DNA of 53,933 nucleotides, from positions 1 to 53,933 of the forward strand of contig DASVTZ010000140.1 in assembly GCA_036387335.1 (NCBI GenBank), written 5' to 3'. Positions within the stretch are counted from its first letter, which is position 1, and the number at the start of each line of letters is the position of its first letter. Positions 8,110-16,778 of the stretch are shown in pieces. A model generated the notes under the pieces. That model was not told the origin of the DNA, made no database searches, and saw only the letters and a list, made by a program, of their open reading frames with translations. This DNA is from Longimicrobium sp. (GTDB taxonomy: Bacteria; Gemmatimonadota; Gemmatimonadetes; Longimicrobiales; Longimicrobiaceae). The position numbers were made by a program, and so were the translations under genes.

Positions 8110-8991
8110 ATGCACCGCCACGCACTGCTCGTCCTGGCCGCGCACGTGGCCGCCGCGCAGGCGCCGCGCGCCCTGCCCCCGCGCACCGACGAGCTGGCCG
8201 CCCTGAACGACGAGTTCGCCAGCGCGGCATCGCTGGCCCGCTGGAAGGAGTTCCACACGGCGGAGGGGTGGCCCAGCATGACGCGCAGCATGGCCGTGGA
8301 TTCCGCCTCCGGCGAGCTGCGGCTGGAGCCCGGCACCAGCGGATGGTACGCGGACTTCCACGCGCCCTTTCTCTTTCGCGAGGTGACCGGCGACTTCCAG
8401 GTCACCACGCGCCTGCGGGCGGACGGGCCGGACGGGGAGGTGCCGACCACGCCCTGGTCGCTCGCGGGGCTGATGGTGCGCGCCCCGCGCGCCGTCACGC
8501 CCGCCACCTGGACTCCGGGGGGCGAGGCGTGGCTCTTCCTGACCACGGGCGTCGCGGGGGCCCCCTCCACCCCCGTATTCGAAACGAAGACCACCGTCGC
8601 CAGCCGCTCCGCCCTGCGGCTTCACCCCGCGCGCGCCGGGTGGGTGGAGCTGCGCATCGTGCGCCGCGGCGCGGACTTCGAGCTCCTCACCCGCTACGAC
8701 GGCGAGGCGTGGGAGGTGCGCGAGCGCTTCCACCGCCCCGACCTTCCCGCGACGGTGCAGGTGGGGATCAACGCCTACACGGACTGGAACTCGGCCGCCG
8801 CGCTCCACGGAGATCCCTTCCGCTTTAACACGGTGCCGTTCCAGGGCGGCTCGCCGGGGCTTCACCTGCGCGTGGATTGGATCCGCTTCGCGCGCCCAGA
8901 GGGGACGGTTCCTCTCTCTACCGAAGCAGCCTGCGCAGCTCCTCCGAGTGGGCGCGGCTGGAGGTCAGGCGGGTGCCGTCCGCGAGGGTGA
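8110..8991 (+). CDS. Secreted DUF1349-like (concanavalin-fold) protein
   Basis: A 293-residue protein with a short signal-like leader (ALLVLAAHVAAAQA). The body has the beta-sandwich pattern of DUF1349-type proteins: FASAASLARWKEF, GWYADFHAPFLFREVTGDFQVTTRL, LAGLMVRAP, then WVELRIVRRGADFELLTRYDG and VQVGINAYTDWN. Such domains often bind carbohydrate; catalysis is not obvious. The stop lies 74 bases inside the convergent LytTR gene, so the last 25 residues are Gly/Arg/Cys-rich and probably accidental read-through past the folded domain. Confidence 0.75.
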   Translation: MHRHALLVLAAHVAAAQAPRALPPRTDELAALNDEFASAASLARWKEFHTAEGWPSMTRSMAVDSASGELRLEPGTSGWYADFHAPFLFREVTGDFQVTTRLRADGPDGEVPTTPWSLAGLMVRAPRAVTPATWTPGGEAWLFLTTGVAGAPSTPVFETKTTVASRSALRLHPARAGWVELRIVRRGADFELLTRYDGEAWEVRERFHRPDLPATVQVGINAYTDWNSAAALHGDPFRFNTVPFQGGSPGLHLRVDWIRFARPEGTVPLSTEAACAAPPSGRGWRSGGCRPRG

Positions 8992-9703
8992 GCGTGTACT
9001 CGCCCCTCGCGTACGGCTCCACGCGTGCGATGCGGTCCACGTTGACGATGGCGGAGCGGTGCACGCGCACGAAGCGCTCCGGGCTCAGCTTCTCGCGAAA
9101 GGCGCGCATGGTGTCGCGCACCAGGTGGGCGCGGCCGCCGGCGTGAAGGCGCACGTAGTTCTCCTCGGCCTCCACCCAGTCGATCTCCTCCGCCCGCACG
9201 AAGTAGGTGCCCCCGCGCGGGTCGCGCACCGCGAACCGCGCGGGATAGTCGCGCTCCCGCCGCAGGGAGTTCAGCACGTCGAGCAGCTCGGGGTCGATCG
9301 CCTGAGCGCCCGCCGGGGCCTCCGCGCGGCGGGCGAGGGTGTCCGCGGCACGGCCCACAGCGCGGCCCAGGCGCTCGCGGTCCACCGGCTTGGTGAGGTA
9401 GTCGCGCGCGTTCACCTCGAAGGCGGAGAGCGCGTACTCGTCAAAGCCCGTCACGAAGACCACCACCGGCAACGGTCCGCTCCCCTCCGCCAGCGCGCGG
9501 GCGACCCCAATCCCGTCCAGCTCCGGCATCTGGATGTCGAGGAAGACCAGGTCCGGGCGGACGGAGGCGATCGCGTCCACCGCTTCCACGCCGTGCTCGC
9601 ACTCGGCCACAACCTCCCACTCCGGCCACTCCTCCAGCAGCATGCGCAGGCGCTCGCGGGCGAGCGGCTCGTCGTCGGCGATCAGGACGCGGTAGGCGCT
9701 CAT
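8918..9703 (-). CDS. LytR/AlgR family response regulator
   Basis: A 261-residue regulator. The receiver domain (1-125) has the acidic pair D10-D11, the phospho-acceptor D56 in LVFLDIQMPELDG, and the lysine in YLTKPVD. The LytTR DNA-binding domain (about 160-261) contains EIDWVEAEENYVRLH and FVRVHRSAIVNVDRI. LytTR domains bind direct repeats in promoters. The start overlaps the kinase stop as ATGA, so the pair is translationally coupled. The 3' end overlaps the convergent gene ending at 8991. Confidence 0.93.
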   Translation of the reverse strand: MSAYRVLIADDEPLARERLRMLLEEWPEWEVVAECEHGVEAVDAIASVRPDLVFLDIQMPELDGIGVARALAEGSGPLPVVVFVTGFDEYALSAFEVNARDYLTKPVDRERLGRAVGRAADTLARRAEAPAGAQAIDPELLDVLNSLRRERDYPARFAVRDPRGGTYFVRAEEIDWVEAEENYVRLHAGGRAHLVRDTMRAFREKLSPERFVRVHRSAIVNVDRIARVEPYARGEYTLTLADGTRLTSSRAHSEELRRLLR

Positions 9704-10797
9704 GCCGGCACCGGCTCCGCACGCGGAGAGCGGCGCAGCGGGAACTCGACCGAGGCGACGGTACCGCCTTCCGCCTCGCTCGCCAGCTCCAGCCGCCCAT
9801 CGCTCCCGTAGAGCTGCTCCAGACGGCGGCGGGTGTTGGATAGCCCCACGCCCTCGTGCCGCGCCGGGCCTACGCCGGGCCCGTCGTCCCACACGGTGAG
9901 CCGCAGCCGTCCGTTCGCCGCTTCGGCGGCGATGCGCACGCGGCCGGTGCCGGAGCGCCGCTCGATGCCGTGCTCCAGCGCGTTCTCCACCAGCGGCTGC
10001 AGGAGGAAGGGGGGAACCAGCGCGTTCTCCAGGTCGCGCGGCACGGCCTCCTCCACCGCGAGCCGCGGGCCGAAGCGGACGCGCATGATGTCCAGATAGC
10101 GGCGCAGCAGATCCATCTCGGCGCGGAGCGGGACCTCGCGCGTGCCGGGCGTGCGCAGCGTGGCGCGAAGCAGGTCGGCCAGGCGCGTGAGCATCAGGTC
10201 GGCGGCGCGCGGGTCGCGGTGCATGAGCACCGAGATGGCGTTGAGCGTGTTGAAGAGGAAGTGCGGACGGAGCTGCGAGGCGAGCGCCTCCAGGCGTGCT
10301 TCGGAAAGGCGGGCCTGCAGCCGAAGCGCCCGCCGCTCGCCGTGCACCAGGCGCCGGCGCAGCTCCAGCGCGTACACGCCGCCGGCCAGTAGGGCGAAGG
10401 AGAGGAACTCGCCGATCCCCTTGGCCACGCGGCTCCCGCGAAAGGAGACGCCCGGGATGAGGATGCGCTCCAGGTAGGCGCCCCCCATCGTCTTGGCCAG
10501 CGCAAAAGCGGCGGTGGCGGCTACGAGGACGAGCGCGTGCGCCGCCCACCCACCGCGCCCCGCCGGCCTCCGCACCAGCCGTAGGAGGAGCGGGAGGTAC
10601 AGCGCGCCGAGGGCCAGGTCCAGCCCGCGCGGGGGGAGAATCCATTGCCAGCGCACCTCCGCGCCCATCCCCTGCATCCCCAGCACGGCCTGCACCGTCC
10701 CCAGCGCCACGATCGCCACCCAGGCGGTGAACAGCCCCGCGAGCCAGCGCGCCGCCGAGCCGCGCTCGGCCGCGTCGTCATCCGCGGGGTAGTTCAT
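9700..10797 (-). CDS. LytS/YehU-type sensor histidine kinase
   Basis: A 365-residue kinase with four predicted membrane segments in the first 145 residues and no periplasmic domain of size. The His_kinase domain has QLRPHFLFNTLNAISVL, with His179 as phospho-acceptor, and the HATPase part has LLQPLVENALEHGI and DDGPGVGPARHEGVGLSNTRRRLEQLY. It signals to the LytTR regulator encoded just downstream, whose start codon overlaps its stop. I use ATG at 10797, behind a GGAG; a further ATG five codons upstream is possible. Confidence 0.9.
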   Translation of the reverse strand: MNYPADDDAAERGSAARWLAGLFTAWVAIVALGTVQAVLGMQGMGAEVRWQWILPPRGLDLALGALYLPLLLRLVRRPAGRGGWAAHALVLVAATAAFALAKTMGGAYLERILIPGVSFRGSRVAKGIGEFLSFALLAGGVYALELRRRLVHGERRALRLQARLSEARLEALASQLRPHFLFNTLNAISVLMHRDPRAADLMLTRLADLLRATLRTPGTREVPLRAEMDLLRRYLDIMRVRFGPRLAVEEAVPRDLENALVPPFLLQPLVENALEHGIERRSGTGRVRIAAEAANGRLRLTVWDDGPGVGPARHEGVGLSNTRRRLEQLYGSDGRLELASEAEGGTVASVEFPLRRSPRAEPVPA

Positions 10798-10893
10798 GGG
10801 CTGGAACTCCATCCGCCGAATCTGCGGCTCTCTCCGCCGGCCGTCCAGCATCCGGTGACGAACGCGACTTTCGCGAGGACGACCGCGCGGGGT

Positions 10894-10925
10894 TTGACCT
10901 CGCCCGCCGCGCGAACGATTATACC
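10894..10925 (+). promoter_or_regulatory. Possible sigma-70-like promoter for the acyltransferase gene
   Basis: TTGACC at 10894-10899 is followed after 19-20 bases by TTATACC. The hexamers are good but the spacing is longer than the usual 17, so this is tentative. It lies in the divergent gap between the LytS kinase and the acyltransferase. Confidence 0.3.
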
Positions 10926-10953
10926 CGATCCACGCCGCCACCCCGAGGGAGCC

Positions 10954-12153
10954 ATGCCCGAGACGATCGCACCCGCGCCCCACCTCGCCCCCGCCGCCGC
11001 GCCCACAACCAGCCCCGCGCCCGTCTCCGGCCCGTCCGCGCCGGGGCGGCTGCAGTCGCTGGACGTCTTCCGGGGGATCACGGTGGCGGGGATGCTCCTG
11101 GTGAACAACCCGGGGACGTGGAGCGCCATCTACCCGCCGCTGGAGCACGCGGAGTGGCACGGGTGGACGCCCACCGACCTGATCTTCCCCTTCTTCCTCT
11201 TCATCGTCGGCGTGGCGATGGCGTTCTCGCTGCTCCCAGCCGCGGAGCGCGGGACGCCCCGCGGCAAGCTGATGGGGAAGGCGGCGGTGCGCGGGATCAA
11301 GCTGTTCGGGCTGGGCCTGGTGCTGGCGGCCTTCCCCTTCTACACCCTGGACCTGGCGCACCTGCGCATTCCCGGCGTCCTGCAGCGGATCGGGGTGGCG
11401 TTCGTGGCGGCGTCGGCGCTGGTGCTCTTTCTGAAGCCGCGCGCGCAGGCCTGGGCGACGGCGGCGCTCCTGCTGGGATACTGGGCGGCGATGCGGCTGA
11501 TCCCCGTGCCCGGCTACGGGGCGGGGAACCTGGGCAAGGATGGCAACTTCGCGGCGTACGTGGACCGCGCCATCATCGGCACCGATCACCTGTGGAAGTC
11601 GGCGAAGACGTGGGACCCGGAGGGGATCTTCAGCACCCTCCCCGCCATCGCCACGGTGATGCTGGGGGTGTTCGCCGGACGCTGGCTGCGCTCCGCCCGC
11701 CCGCCCGCCGAGAAGGCGACGGGGATGTTCTTCGCGGGGAACGTGGCGCTGGTGGCGGGGCTGATCTGGCACGCCGCCTTCCCCATCAACAAGAACCTGT
11801 GGACCAGCTCGTACGTGGTCTTCACGGCGGGGATGGCGCTGAACTTCCTGGCGATGTGCTACTGGGTGGTGGACGTGCGTGGCTACCAGCGGTGGGCGCG
11901 CCCCTTCCTGGTCTTCGGCGTGAACGCCATCGCCGCCTTCTTCCTCTCCGGCATCATGGCGCGCATCCTGGGCCTGGTGAAGCTCCCCGCCCGCCCCGAG
12001 CCCATTGCCCTCAAGACCTGGATCTTCGACCACGCCTTCGCCTCTTGGCTCTCCCCCGTCAACGCATCCCTCGCCTTCGCCCTCTGCTTCGTGCTCTTCT
12101 GGATCGGCGTGATGGAGGTGCTGTACAGGAGGCGGATCTTCTTTAAGGTCTGA
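10954..12153 (+). CDS. DUF5009 / heparan-alpha-glucosaminide N-acetyltransferase-like membrane protein
   Basis: A 399-residue membrane protein with about ten helices. The start of the core, RLQSLDVFRGITVAGMLLVNNPG (about 32-54), and the WHGWTPTDLIFPFFLFIVGVAM stretch are characteristic of the HGSNAT/DUF5009 group. Family members are thought to move acetyl groups across the membrane to sugars; histidine in the EHAEWHGWTP loop is the usual candidate residue. The first 30 residues are a Pro/Ala-rich cytoplasmic tail. GAGGGAG precedes the ATG. No glycan genes are adjacent, so the acceptor is unknown. Confidence 0.85.
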   Translation: MPETIAPAPHLAPAAAPTTSPAPVSGPSAPGRLQSLDVFRGITVAGMLLVNNPGTWSAIYPPLEHAEWHGWTPTDLIFPFFLFIVGVAMAFSLLPAAERGTPRGKLMGKAAVRGIKLFGLGLVLAAFPFYTLDLAHLRIPGVLQRIGVAFVAASALVLFLKPRAQAWATAALLLGYWAAMRLIPVPGYGAGNLGKDGNFAAYVDRAIIGTDHLWKSAKTWDPEGIFSTLPAIATVMLGVFAGRWLRSARPPAEKATGMFFAGNVALVAGLIWHAAFPINKNLWTSSYVVFTAGMALNFLAMCYWVVDVRGYQRWARPFLVFGVNAIAAFFLSGIMARILGLVKLPARPEPIALKTWIFDHAFASWLSPVNASLAFALCFVLFWIGVMEVLYRRRIFFKV

Positions 12154-12160
12154 GCGGATA

Positions 12161-12321
12161 GTGCGTTAGTGCGTGAGTGCGTAAGTGCGTAAGTGCGCTG
12201 GAGTCCTAAGTGCTGAGTGCTAAGTCCTGAACTGCGAAATAGCGCGCAGGACTCCAGCACTTGGCACTTAGCACTTAGCACTTGGTTTAAACGCACTCAC
12301 GCACTAACGCACTCACGCACT
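12161..12321. repeat. Nested inverted repeat of period-8 outer and period-7 inner arms
   Basis: Outer left arm 12161-12199 is a run of GTGCGTNA octamers; the outer right arm 12290-12321 is its complement-like run of ACGCACTN units. Inside, left arm 12199-12231 (AGTCCTA/AGTGCTG heptamers) pairs with 12247-12283 (AGCACTT units). The arms can fold into a long two-tier hairpin between convergent genes. Related elements are at 24157, 28356, 36801 and 37076. Confidence 0.85.
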
Positions 12322-12326
12322 TCCGT

Positions 12327-12698
12327 TCAACGCCTCCCCACCCCAGGCGGAATCGTAATCGTCACCCGCTGCCCGGGCCGCACCTGCATCTCGTAGCTGG
12401 TCGCGGTCTGCTGGTTGCCGATGGGGTCCGCGATGAAGCGGAGGGCGCGTCCCTGCCCCACCGCGGTCGCGGGGATGCGCAGGTTGGCGGTGGCGGTGGC
12501 GCTCACCATCCCGAGGCGGGTGCGGGCGGTGCTCCCCGACTGCACCACGTAGATGGTCATGTCGAACCACGCCCGGTTTTCCACGCGCAGGGTGGCGCCC
12601 TGGTTGCCCGGCGCGACGCTCCCCGGCTGCCGCGACGGGGCACACCCCGCCACCAGCAGGAGGAGCGCGAGAACGGAGGACAGACGACGAGTATGCAT
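12327..12698 (-). CDS. Small lipoprotein, beta-rich
   Basis: A 123-residue protein with a clear lipoprotein signal: MHTRRLSSVLALLLLVAGC, Cys at residue 19. The mature part begins with a short Pro/Ser linker, then VENRAWFDMTIYVV, TRLGMVSATATANLRI and RVTITIPPGVGRR, a pattern of beta strands like small Ig-like or DUF domains often found in Gemmatimonadota lipoproteins. The function is unknown. An ATG three codons upstream is possible; I chose the one spaced from GAGG. Confidence 0.8.
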   Translation of the reverse strand: MHTRRLSSVLALLLLVAGCAPSRQPGSVAPGNQGATLRVENRAWFDMTIYVVQSGSTARTRLGMVSATATANLRIPATAVGQGRALRFIADPIGNQQTATSYEMQVRPGQRVTITIPPGVGRR

Positions 12699-12728
12699 GG
12701 GCCTCATTCCGGTGAAGGGACTCCGCGG

Positions 12729-12932
12729 CTATCTGCCGGGGTACGGGAGCATCGGGACCTGCCAGCGGCGGAAGAGCGCCAGCCCCACCATCACCAGCAG
12801 TAAAAGGGTGAACAGGATCATCGTTCCGTACAGGCACCCGGTGAGCCCGCAGCCGCCGGGCGGGGTGCGGTTCGGCCCGGGCTCGGGTGGAAGCCGGACG
12901 ATGCCGTCCGGAAGGTCGTCGTTTTGCCGCAA
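12729..12932 (-). CDS. Small single-pass membrane protein
   Basis: A 67-residue product if read from TTG at 12932. The first 32 residues are polar and Pro-rich; residues about 37-54 (TMILFTLLLLVMVGLALF) form one membrane helix followed by RRW. It lies between two genes on the same strand and is out of frame with both. No family is recognised. A shorter product from the internal ATG (about 30 residues) is the main alternative. Confidence 0.5.
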   Translation of the reverse strand: MRQNDDLPDGIVRLPPEPGPNRTPPGGCGLTGCLYGTMILFTLLLLVMVGLALFRRWQVPMLPYPGR

Positions 12933-12953
12933 GCGTGTGCCGGGTTGTGAGGT

Positions 12954-13628
12954 TTAGCGGCCGAGCCGCTCGATCTGGTCTGACTCCACGATGACGGTGC
13001 CGCGCAGCCCTTCCCTGGCCAGCCGCACCAGCGCCGCCGCGACCGTCGCCGCGTGGACCGCGCGGTATTTCCGCAGCCCGCCCTGGAGCAGCGGCGAGAG
13101 GAGCGGCGCCACCTTCTGCGCCAGCGCCTCCGCCGGCCGCCTCTCCGCGCGTGTACCCAGCAGGAGCGAGGGCCGCAGGAGCGCGACTCCCGCAAACGGA
13201 AGCGCCGCGACCGCCGCCTCCGTCTCCCCCTTTACGCGGTTGTAGAAGACGCGCGACCCCGCATCCGCCCCCGCCGCGGAGACCAGGAGAAAGTGGCGCG
13301 CCCCCACCCCCGACGCCACCCGCGCCGCGTGCACGGGAAGGTCGTGGTCCACGCGCCGGAATGCTTCCTGTGACCCCGCGGCGCGGATGGTGGTTCCCAC
13401 GCAGCAGAATACGTCCGCCCCACCGAACGCTGATGCGTGCTCGTCCAGCAGCCGCTCGACGTCGCCCACGTACTCGTCCAGCCGCGTGTGCGCCCGCCCG
13501 CTCGCCCGCCGCCCCAGCACGACCACCCGGCCGTACTCCGGACTGCCCAGCAGCAGCTCCAGGCAGTGCCCGCCCACCAGCCCCGTCGCACCGAGGAGCA
13601 CGGCGGCGCGCGGCGAGCCGCTATTCAT
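12954..13628 (-). CDS. NAD(P)-binding SDR/NmrA-like protein (HTATIP2-type)
   Basis: A 224-residue Rossmann protein. The nucleotide-binding loop is AVLLGATGLVGGHCLELLL (about 9-27). Later FCCVGTTIRAAGSQEAFRRVDHDLP and HFLLVSAAGADAGSRVFYNRVKGETE (YNRVKGE, about residues 128-134) carry the YxxxK signature of the atypical SDR family. Close relatives are annotated as epimerases or HTATIP2/TIP30-like oxidoreductases of unknown substrate. Its start codon overlaps the stop of the small upstream gene by eight bases. Confidence 0.85.
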   Translation of the reverse strand: MNSGSPRAAVLLGATGLVGGHCLELLLGSPEYGRVVVLGRRASGRAHTRLDEYVGDVERLLDEHASAFGGADVFCCVGTTIRAAGSQEAFRRVDHDLPVHAARVASGVGARHFLLVSAAGADAGSRVFYNRVKGETEAAVAALPFAGVALLRPSLLLGTRAERRPAEALAQKVAPLLSPLLQGGLRKYRAVHAATVAAALVRLAREGLRGTVIVESDQIERLGR

Positions 13629-13764
13629 CCGGTTCCCAGATCTCGTCTATCGGGGAGATTAGGTCGCCGTACCACTCCACGGAACCGGCGAGGAGGCCGA
13701 CGATCGAGGGAGCATCGGGCTCCGCGACGGGAAGCTGTTGCTGCGTATCATCCACCTCAGACAT
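13621..13764 (-). CDS. Small acidic hypothetical protein, 47 residues
   Basis: A short reading frame with a CTGGAG ribosome site seven bases before ATG. The product is acidic and ends SVEWYGDLISPIDEIWEPDE; the tryptophans and acidic C-terminus resemble small antitoxin-like proteins, but I cannot assign a family. It overlaps the start of the SDR-like gene by eight bases, which supports translation. A spurious frame is the main alternative. Confidence 0.55.
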   Translation of the reverse strand: MSEVDDTQQQLPVAEPDAPSIVGLLAGSVEWYGDLISPIDEIWEPDE

Positions 13765-13821
13765 GGGCGCTCCAGGGTTCGTTTGCGCACTCCGTGAACT
13801 GCATGGAGCAGACCCGCCCGG

Positions 13822-16239
13822 TTACTCCCCGTACAACCCGCGGTAGAGCGCGATGTTGCGGGTGAGGATCTTTACGTAGTCGCGCGTCTCCTCGAAGGGG
13901 ATGCGCTCGGTGAAGAGCTCCGGGTCGCGTGCCTCGGGAAAGCGTCGCCACCGCGCCACCCGCACCGGCCCCGCGTTGTACGCCGAGAAGACGTACGGGA
14001 GGTTGCGGTCGTAGGTGCTCATCTGGGAGGCCAGGTAGCGGATTCCCAGGTGGACGTTGATCTCCGGGTTGAAGAGCATCTCCGTGTCCCATCCGCTGAT
14101 CCCCGCGCCGGCGGCGAGGCCGCGGGCCGTGGTGGGCATCACCTGCATCAGCCCCAGCGCGCCAACCGGCGAACGCGCACGTGCCCTGAAGACCGATTCC
14201 TGACGCGTGAGCGCCGCCACCAGAAACAGGTCCAGCCCGCGCTCGCGCGACTCCGCCTCAATGATGGGGCGGTACTGGAGCGGATAGAGGATGCGCAGGA
14301 GGCGCGCGTTCGGCTTCTCGCCCTTCGCCTCCAGGGCCCGCGCAATGCGCACGCCGTGCACCGTCCACCCGCGCGCAGCCAGCGCCTCGCCCAGTGCGTA
14401 GCGCGTGGGGGTGTCCTCGGGAGCGGAGCGCACCACGCGATCCACCTCCGCCTCTGCATCGGCGTGCATGCCCGCCTCGCGGAGCACATCGGCGGCGGCG
14501 AGCGCGTCGGCCATGCGCGCGGCGAGGTCGCGGTCCACCTGCGGGGCCGGGTCGAGCGCGGCGGGCCAGTACGGCGTGTTCAGCCGGCGCGCGGCGAGCA
14601 CGGTGTAGTACGAGACCGGCGCACGGGTGCGGAGCTCGGCCCAGCGCTCGCGCGCGGCGGCGGCGTTCCCGGCGGCCTGGTGCGCGCGCCCCGCCCAGTA
14701 CGTCGCCTGCGCCCACCCCTCCGTCTCGCGGGTGCGCGAGCGCAGGCCGTCCCACAGGCGCGCGGCTCCGGCCGCATCGCCGCGCAGGAGCGCGGCGCCG
14801 CCTACCCGCATCGACGCCAGCGCCGCGCGGGGGCTGGACGGATGCCGCTCCATCACCTGACGATAGGCCGCGAGCGCCTCGGCGTCGCGGCCGGCGTCGT
14901 CGTCCAGGTCCGCCATCAGGTAGAGGCCGTCGGCGGCCTCGGGCGCGTCGGGGAAGCGGGTCGCCAGCTCGGCGAACGCGGCGCGCGCGCTTCCAGGCGC
15001 TCCCCGCAGACGGGCGCGGCCGAGGAAGTACAGCGCCAGCGGCCCGGTCGGCGCCGCCGCGCGCGTGATGGGAGCCAGCGCCGCGGCGGCATCGGCGTGG
15101 CGGCCGGCGGCAAAGAGCGCGCGGCCCATGCGAAGCTGCACGGCGTCGCGCTCGGCCGGGGTGCCCGCGCCGGCCGCGAGCCACGCGCGGAACTGGCCCG
15201 CCGCCCGGTCCGGCGCGCCGCGCCCGAGCCACGTCTCCGCCAGCGCCATCCGGTCCGCGGGGGTGAGGCCGCCGAGTCGCTCCAGCCCCTCGCCCGCCTC
15301 GCCCGCGCCGGCGCTGGTGGGAGCCGCCGCGAGCGCCGCGCGGAAGTCCTGGCGGGCGGCACTCGTGTCGCCCGCGGCCGCGGCGGCGCGGCCGGCGGCG
15401 GCGCGGATCGCGGCCCGGTCCGGCTCCGAGCCCGCCTGCGCTCCCAGCGCGAGCACCCGCTCGCGCCCGGCACGCGGGTCACGCGCGCGGATGTACGCGT
15501 CCACCAGCGCACCCGCCGCGCGCCCGGACGGCACCTGCGCCGCCGACGAGACGAAGCGCCGGACGCGCGCCGTGTCCCCCGCGGGGGCGAGCGCTTCCGC
15601 GGCCAGCAGCGCGGCCCACCCCGCCGCCGCCGAGGAGCCGGGACCCATCCGCCCCAACGCCGCAACCCCTTCCTCCGCCCGCCCGGCGCGCAGCAGCACC
15701 AGCCCATGCCGCAGCTCCGCGACGGTGTGCTCGGCCTGCGGGGCGCCGCGCGTGGGGTGCGCGCGCAGGTATCGCTCGTACGCATCCGCCGCCTCGGCCC
15801 AGCGGCTCTGGTCCTCCCGCGCGCGCGCCAGCAGGTACCAGCCGTCCCCGCCGCCCGCGCTGTCCAGCCACGGCTTGCCGTCGAGCAGCGAGCGCACCGC
15901 ATCCCAGGCGCCCCAGGCGGCGTTGGCGCGCGCCGCCACCAGCACGAGCTCGGGGTCCGAATCCGCCCGCACCAGCTCACGCAGCCGCCTCGATGCCCGC
16001 CAGTTGCGCCCCTCGCGCAGCAGCCGCACGACGTCCGCGGGAAGGTCCACGCCGTACGCGGCCGCGGCTTCGGCGGGGGTGGGCGCGCTCTGCACGGGAC
16101 CGCGCGCGGCCGTCACCTGCGCGGCAGCAGCCGTCGTTTCGGTGCGCGGGTCCCGCCCGGTCAGCCGCGTGGCCGCCCAGATCACCGGGAGCACAAGGAG
16201 CATCGCTGCGGCGAGGATGTAGCTCTGGCGACGGTTCAT
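13822..16239 (-). CDS. Soluble lytic murein transglycosylase with TPR region (Slt70-like)
   Basis: An 805-residue envelope enzyme. Residues about 5-26 form a signal anchor. About 60-640 are Ala/Arg-rich helical TPR-like repeats, longer than the U-domain of Slt70. The SLT domain (about 665-795) has the catalytic Glu681 in LTRQESVFR, then GALGLMQVMPTTA and FSAYNAGPVRV. The reaction is non-hydrolytic cleavage of the MurNAc-GlcNAc bond with formation of 1,6-anhydroMurNAc. The start at 16239 gives a normal signal; an upstream in-frame ATG would prepend a polar stretch. No good ribosome site is visible. Confidence 0.92.
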   Translation of the reverse strand: MNRRQSYILAAAMLLVLPVIWAATRLTGRDPRTETTAAAAQVTAARGPVQSAPTPAEAAAAYGVDLPADVVRLLREGRNWRASRRLRELVRADSDPELVLVAARANAAWGAWDAVRSLLDGKPWLDSAGGGDGWYLLARAREDQSRWAEAADAYERYLRAHPTRGAPQAEHTVAELRHGLVLLRAGRAEEGVAALGRMGPGSSAAAGWAALLAAEALAPAGDTARVRRFVSSAAQVPSGRAAGALVDAYIRARDPRAGRERVLALGAQAGSEPDRAAIRAAAGRAAAAAGDTSAARQDFRAALAAAPTSAGAGEAGEGLERLGGLTPADRMALAETWLGRGAPDRAAGQFRAWLAAGAGTPAERDAVQLRMGRALFAAGRHADAAAALAPITRAAAPTGPLALYFLGRARLRGAPGSARAAFAELATRFPDAPEAADGLYLMADLDDDAGRDAEALAAYRQVMERHPSSPRAALASMRVGGAALLRGDAAGAARLWDGLRSRTRETEGWAQATYWAGRAHQAAGNAAAARERWAELRTRAPVSYYTVLAARRLNTPYWPAALDPAPQVDRDLAARMADALAAADVLREAGMHADAEAEVDRVVRSAPEDTPTRYALGEALAARGWTVHGVRIARALEAKGEKPNARLLRILYPLQYRPIIEAESRERGLDLFLVAALTRQESVFRARARSPVGALGLMQVMPTTARGLAAGAGISGWDTEMLFNPEINVHLGIRYLASQMSTYDRNLPYVFSAYNAGPVRVARWRRFPEARDPELFTERIPFEETRDYVKILTRNIALYRGLYGE

Positions 16240-16349
16240 TCGAGGGGGACGGCGGGTGACGGCGCGCGCAAATTCGCTCCGGTGCGAGGCTTGCGAATCA
16301 CGTGCCCCCACGGGGAGCGGCGGGTTCCATGGGTGCCAGCGGAGGAGCG

Positions 16350-16757
16350 ATGCAGCACGAGGGAGCGTTCGGGGCCGCCGAGGGGTTCGTGCGGAACGGG
16401 GTGGATTGGCTGCGGCTCGGCGTGGAGTCGATCGGCGCGCTGGTGATCGCGGCGGGGATCGTGGCGGCCATCGTGAAGTTCAGCACCGTCTGGCGCTCGG
16501 GCGGGCCGCGCGGGTACGCCGCGCTGCGGCTGACGCTGGCGCACTACCTGGCGGTCGCCCTCGAGTTCCAGCTCGCCGCCGACATCCTCTCCACCGCCAT
16601 CGCACCCACCTGGGACCGGATCGGCAAACTGGCCTCCGTCGCCGTCATCCGCACCGGCCTCAACTACTTCCTCGCCAAGGAGATGCAGGCCGAGGAAGCG
16701 CACCTCGCCCACCGCGCCGCTGACGACCGGCCGGAGGAGCTGCGCGCGACGCCGTGA
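16350..16757 (+). CDS. DUF1622 family membrane protein
   Basis: A 135-residue protein with two to three hydrophobic helices, including VESIGALVIAAGIVAAIVKF (about 25-44) and the LALEFQLAADIL-like segment LAVALEFQLAADILSTAIAPTW (about 72-93). The latter is the best conserved part of DUF1622. Its function is unknown. The start is placed at 16350 behind GGAGGA; two earlier in-frame ATGs lack such a site. It is divergent from the lytic transglycosylase. Confidence 0.82.
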   Translation: MQHEGAFGAAEGFVRNGVDWLRLGVESIGALVIAAGIVAAIVKFSTVWRSGGPRGYAALRLTLAHYLAVALEFQLAADILSTAIAPTWDRIGKLASVAVIRTGLNYFLAKEMQAEEAHLAHRAADDRPEELRATP

Positions 16758-16778
16758 AGGGGAGGGCCCCCTCCCCCC

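Noticed and set aside
12161-12321. Repeat array considered as CRISPR
   Set aside because: Units are 7-8 bases without spacers and form inverted arms. No cas genes are present.
14050-16446. Long open frame antisense to the lytic transglycosylase (about 800 codons)
   Set aside because: Very long antisense frames are common in high-GC DNA. The translation is Arg/Gly-rich with no domain, while the opposite strand encodes a clear SLT protein.
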